Assembly (NCBI GenBank): GCA_937868725.1
Contig: CALMMQ010000104.1
Span: forward strand, 24,318 to 88,317
Length of the DNA stretch: 64,000 bases
Origin: an uncultured Pleomorphomonas sp.
Lineage (GTDB): Bacteria; Pseudomonadota; Alphaproteobacteria; Rhizobiales; Pleomorphomonadaceae
Direction: 5' to 3'
Below the pieces are notes generated by a model. That model was not told where the DNA came from and ran no database searches. It saw only the letters and a list, made by a program, of their open reading frames with translations. Each line of letters starts with the position of its first letter. The stretch's first letter is position 1. This document shows positions 62,679 to 64,000 of this stretch, one piece after another. The translations under genes were made by a program, and so were the position numbers.

Positions 62679-63116
62679 ATGGATAGTAATAGCAGATTTG
62701 GCAGCCTAATCGACGATCTTCATAAGGCGATTACTTGTCTTTCAGCCATGGCCATTCTTGTTGAACATGTTCTTCGGAATGGGGAAGACGTCAGATCTAT
62801 TTCCGATGGCGTCTGGCTGCTGATTTCTGGTCAGACGGACATCCTCTCAAACGCGATCGACGCTTTGAGCCGAGAAATCAACAGCGTCAACACCGACAAG
62901 CTAGAACTCCCAGACCTTGATCAAGTTGCCGCCATGCACGGTGTCAAGCGCGACCTCGTGAACCGCATCATCTCATCAGCAGTTGGGTTTCCGATTGCCG
63001 CTGGTTCAGCAGAAGCGGGGAAGAACCGAGCGGACAGCCTGGATCCGGCAACTGCTGGTGCGCTTGAACGGGCGTTGATGAAAGGCGCGCGAGATGCAAA
63101 TCATGCCGGAGCCTGA
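62679..63116 (+). CDS. Prophage protein of unknown function
   Basis: 145 aa, alpha-helical, acidic in the middle. No family recognised; DLDQVAAMHGVKRDLVNRIISSAVGFP hints at a small helix-turn-helix but is not convincing. Located between the MuB-like gene and gemA, with which it overlaps by 23 bases, so it belongs to the early operon. GTAGGA site before ATG. Confidence 0.55.
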   Translation: MDSNSRFGSLIDDLHKAITCLSAMAILVEHVLRNGEDVRSISDGVWLLISGQTDILSNAIDALSREINSVNTDKLELPDLDQVAAMHGVKRDLVNRIISSAVGFPIAAGSAEAGKNRADSLDPATAGALERALMKGARDANHAGA

Positions 63117-63540
63117 CGCTCCCGTCCGCCGCATCGGCCGCAAGCAACTCGCCGTCGTCCACATGGCGGTGGCAGAGTTGAAGCTCGACGACGCGACCTA
63201 TCGCGACGTGCTCGCCCGCTTTGCGGGCGTCACCAGCGCCAAGGATTTGGACAACCAAGGCTTCACTGCCGTCATGACCTATTTCACGGCGTTGGGCTTC
63301 CGGTCAAACTGGACACAGCGCACCTATGGTCGCCGGCCGGGCATGGCGAGCCCCAGACAGATCGACCTCATCCGCAGGCTTTGGCGCGAGTGGTCCGGCG
63401 CCAACGACGAAGCTGCGCTCGGTCGCTGGCTCGACCACAGCTTCCATGTGTCGGCGCTTCGCTTTCTCGACAGCGCCGGTGCCGACAAGGCCGTCAACGG
63501 CCTTCGTGCCATGCTGCGCCGCAAGACGGAAGGGCGATGA
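63094..63540 (+). CDS. Mu gp16/GemA-family regulatory protein (DUF1018)
   Basis: 148 aa. The family signature GMASPRQIDLIRRLWREWS and the N-terminal RKQLAVVHMAVAELKLDDATYRDVL identify the Mu gp16 (GemA) family. GemA modulates early phage and host gene expression in Mu; the molecular role is poorly known. It overlaps both neighbours and extends the prophage operon. Confidence 0.85.
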   Translation: MQIMPEPDAPVRRIGRKQLAVVHMAVAELKLDDATYRDVLARFAGVTSAKDLDNQGFTAVMTYFTALGFRSNWTQRTYGRRPGMASPRQIDLIRRLWREWSGANDEAALGRWLDHSFHVSALRFLDSAGADKAVNGLRAMLRRKTEGR

Positions 63541-63743
63541 CTTATGCCTTTTTCACGGCCGGCCGCGCTCGAAACATGGCACGGCCGGCCTTTGCATGCT
63601 GGCGCGGCTTTTCAAACGAGTTTCGAACGGGGAAATTTGGCCGCCGAGCGGCCTTTGGGGTGATTTGGCTAGGTGGCCACCCATGGGCGGAAAGCGCTCC
63701 TGAGACCAAATTTAACGCCCTCTTGAGCTTCCGCCTCGAATAG
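63537..63743 (+). CDS. Possible small prophage gene coupled to gemA
   Basis: 68 aa open frame whose ATG overlaps the gemA stop (ATGA) and follows GGAAGGGCG. The product is aromatic- and Arg-rich with no known family. Two GGCCGGCC palindromes (63559-63590) and a GGCCGCC/GGCGGCC-like hairpin lie inside it, so it could also be a structured non-coding stretch. Confidence 0.35.
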   Translation: MTYAFFTAGRARNMARPAFACWRGFSNEFRTGKFGRRAAFGVIWLGGHPWAESAPETKFNALLSFRLE

Positions 63744-63948
63744 CCGATGATCAGGCTAGATTTCCATGGCAATTGGGAAATCGCAGGTCCGGTTCTATGA
63801 ACTCGCCATAATATTGGCGACACTCTTGCGGGGATGGTGGCTTACTCCGTTGCAGGTGCCTTGCCAGTCCGCGTGCCCTATTCGGATACAATCCTCGCAA
63901 TATCCCATGTTGCATATGCATCAATGTTTCAGTTGCAGCACGTAATCT

Positions 63949-64000
63949 AGGGGCTGTGGGGATTTAGGATTCCCATTTTGTCTGAGATGTGATTCACACT
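63949..64000. mobile_element. Possible terminus of an insertion sequence at the window edge
   Basis: From TAGGGGCTGTGGGG the sequence reads TTTAGGATTCCCATTTTG and ends with GTGATTCACACT, which resembles ends of IS5-family elements from alphaproteobacteria as I remember them. No transposase is in view. The stretch 63744-63948 before it contains no gene that I can support. Confidence 0.2.

Larger units (their letters stand above)
58830..64000 (+). mobile_element. Left part of a Mu-like transposable prophage (early region; continues beyond the window or truncated)
   Basis: Gene order attL – leftward repressor – rightward Ner-like gene – MuA-type transposase – MuB-type ATPase – hypothetical – Mu gp16/GemA is the early-region order of Mu-family phages. 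GC content drops sharply from about 58,830. The exact left end is not determined: no clear TG...CA terminus or five-base target duplication can be assigned without the other end. The transposition genes are frameshifted. Confidence 0.85.

Overview
The window is high-GC, gene-dense DNA from an alphaproteobacterium, most likely of the order Hyphomicrobiales (Rhizobiales). The grounds are a tRNA-Leu–tig–clpP–clpX–lon block, a coaD–cyclophilin–cyclophilin block next to queA–tgt, a LexA with an alphaproteobacterial GTTC-N7-GTTC SOS box, and many protein sequences of rhizobial type. A Pleomorphomonas-like genus is my guess from general resemblance only.

Layout. 1-4.7 kb: proteostasis block on the minus strand (tig, clpP, clpX, lon) with a heat-shock-type promoter candidate ahead of lon. 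4.8-12 kb: a DUF4405 membrane protein, a TfoX-like protein, tenA, tgt and queA, a plus-strand HD-GYP-like gene, two cyclophilins and coaD. 12-18 kb: a Fur-box-like palindrome before a flavodoxin/DUF2023 pair, purine-catabolism genes (allC, uraD), ribD–nrdR and a chemoreceptor. 19-20.9 kb: a strongly hairpin-forming gene-free stretch, a second tRNA-Leu, a minimal FliN-like protein and lipB. 21-31.6 kb: a sugar locus (YtfQ/R/T-YjfF type ABC transporter, AraC regulator, AraD epimerase, AraA-family isomerase, aldo/keto reductase). 32-35 kb: a dialkylglycine decarboxylase with a divergent LysR regulator. 35-48 kb: housekeeping genes (dnaE, gyrA, a nitroreductase, der–bamB–yfgM) plus NnrU-like and L,D-transpeptidase genes. 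48-55 kb: a complete tripartite RND efflux pump with a TetR regulator. 56-58.6 kb: a LacI regulator whose 3' end is duplicated in tandem, then lexA.

From about 58.8 kb to the right edge lies the early region of a Mu-like transposable prophage inserted beside lexA: leftward repressor, Ner-like protein, MuA-type DDE transposase, MuB-type ATPase, a hypothetical protein and Mu gp16/GemA. The transposase and the ATPase each carry one frameshift, so the transposition module looks broken, or the sequence has errors there. The last ~50 bases may be the start of an insertion sequence.

Most notable: RibD has lost all three zinc ligands of its deaminase domain and Tgt three of its four zinc ligands; a nested hairpin array lies next to a tRNA gene; a degraded tandem copy of a lacI tail persists; and the iron-responsive-looking flavodoxin gene overlaps a DUF2023 gene. 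I did not find a convincing wholly new defence or metabolic system. The best candidates for something undescribed are the hairpin array at 19.07-19.31 kb and the flavodoxin–DUF2023 pair.
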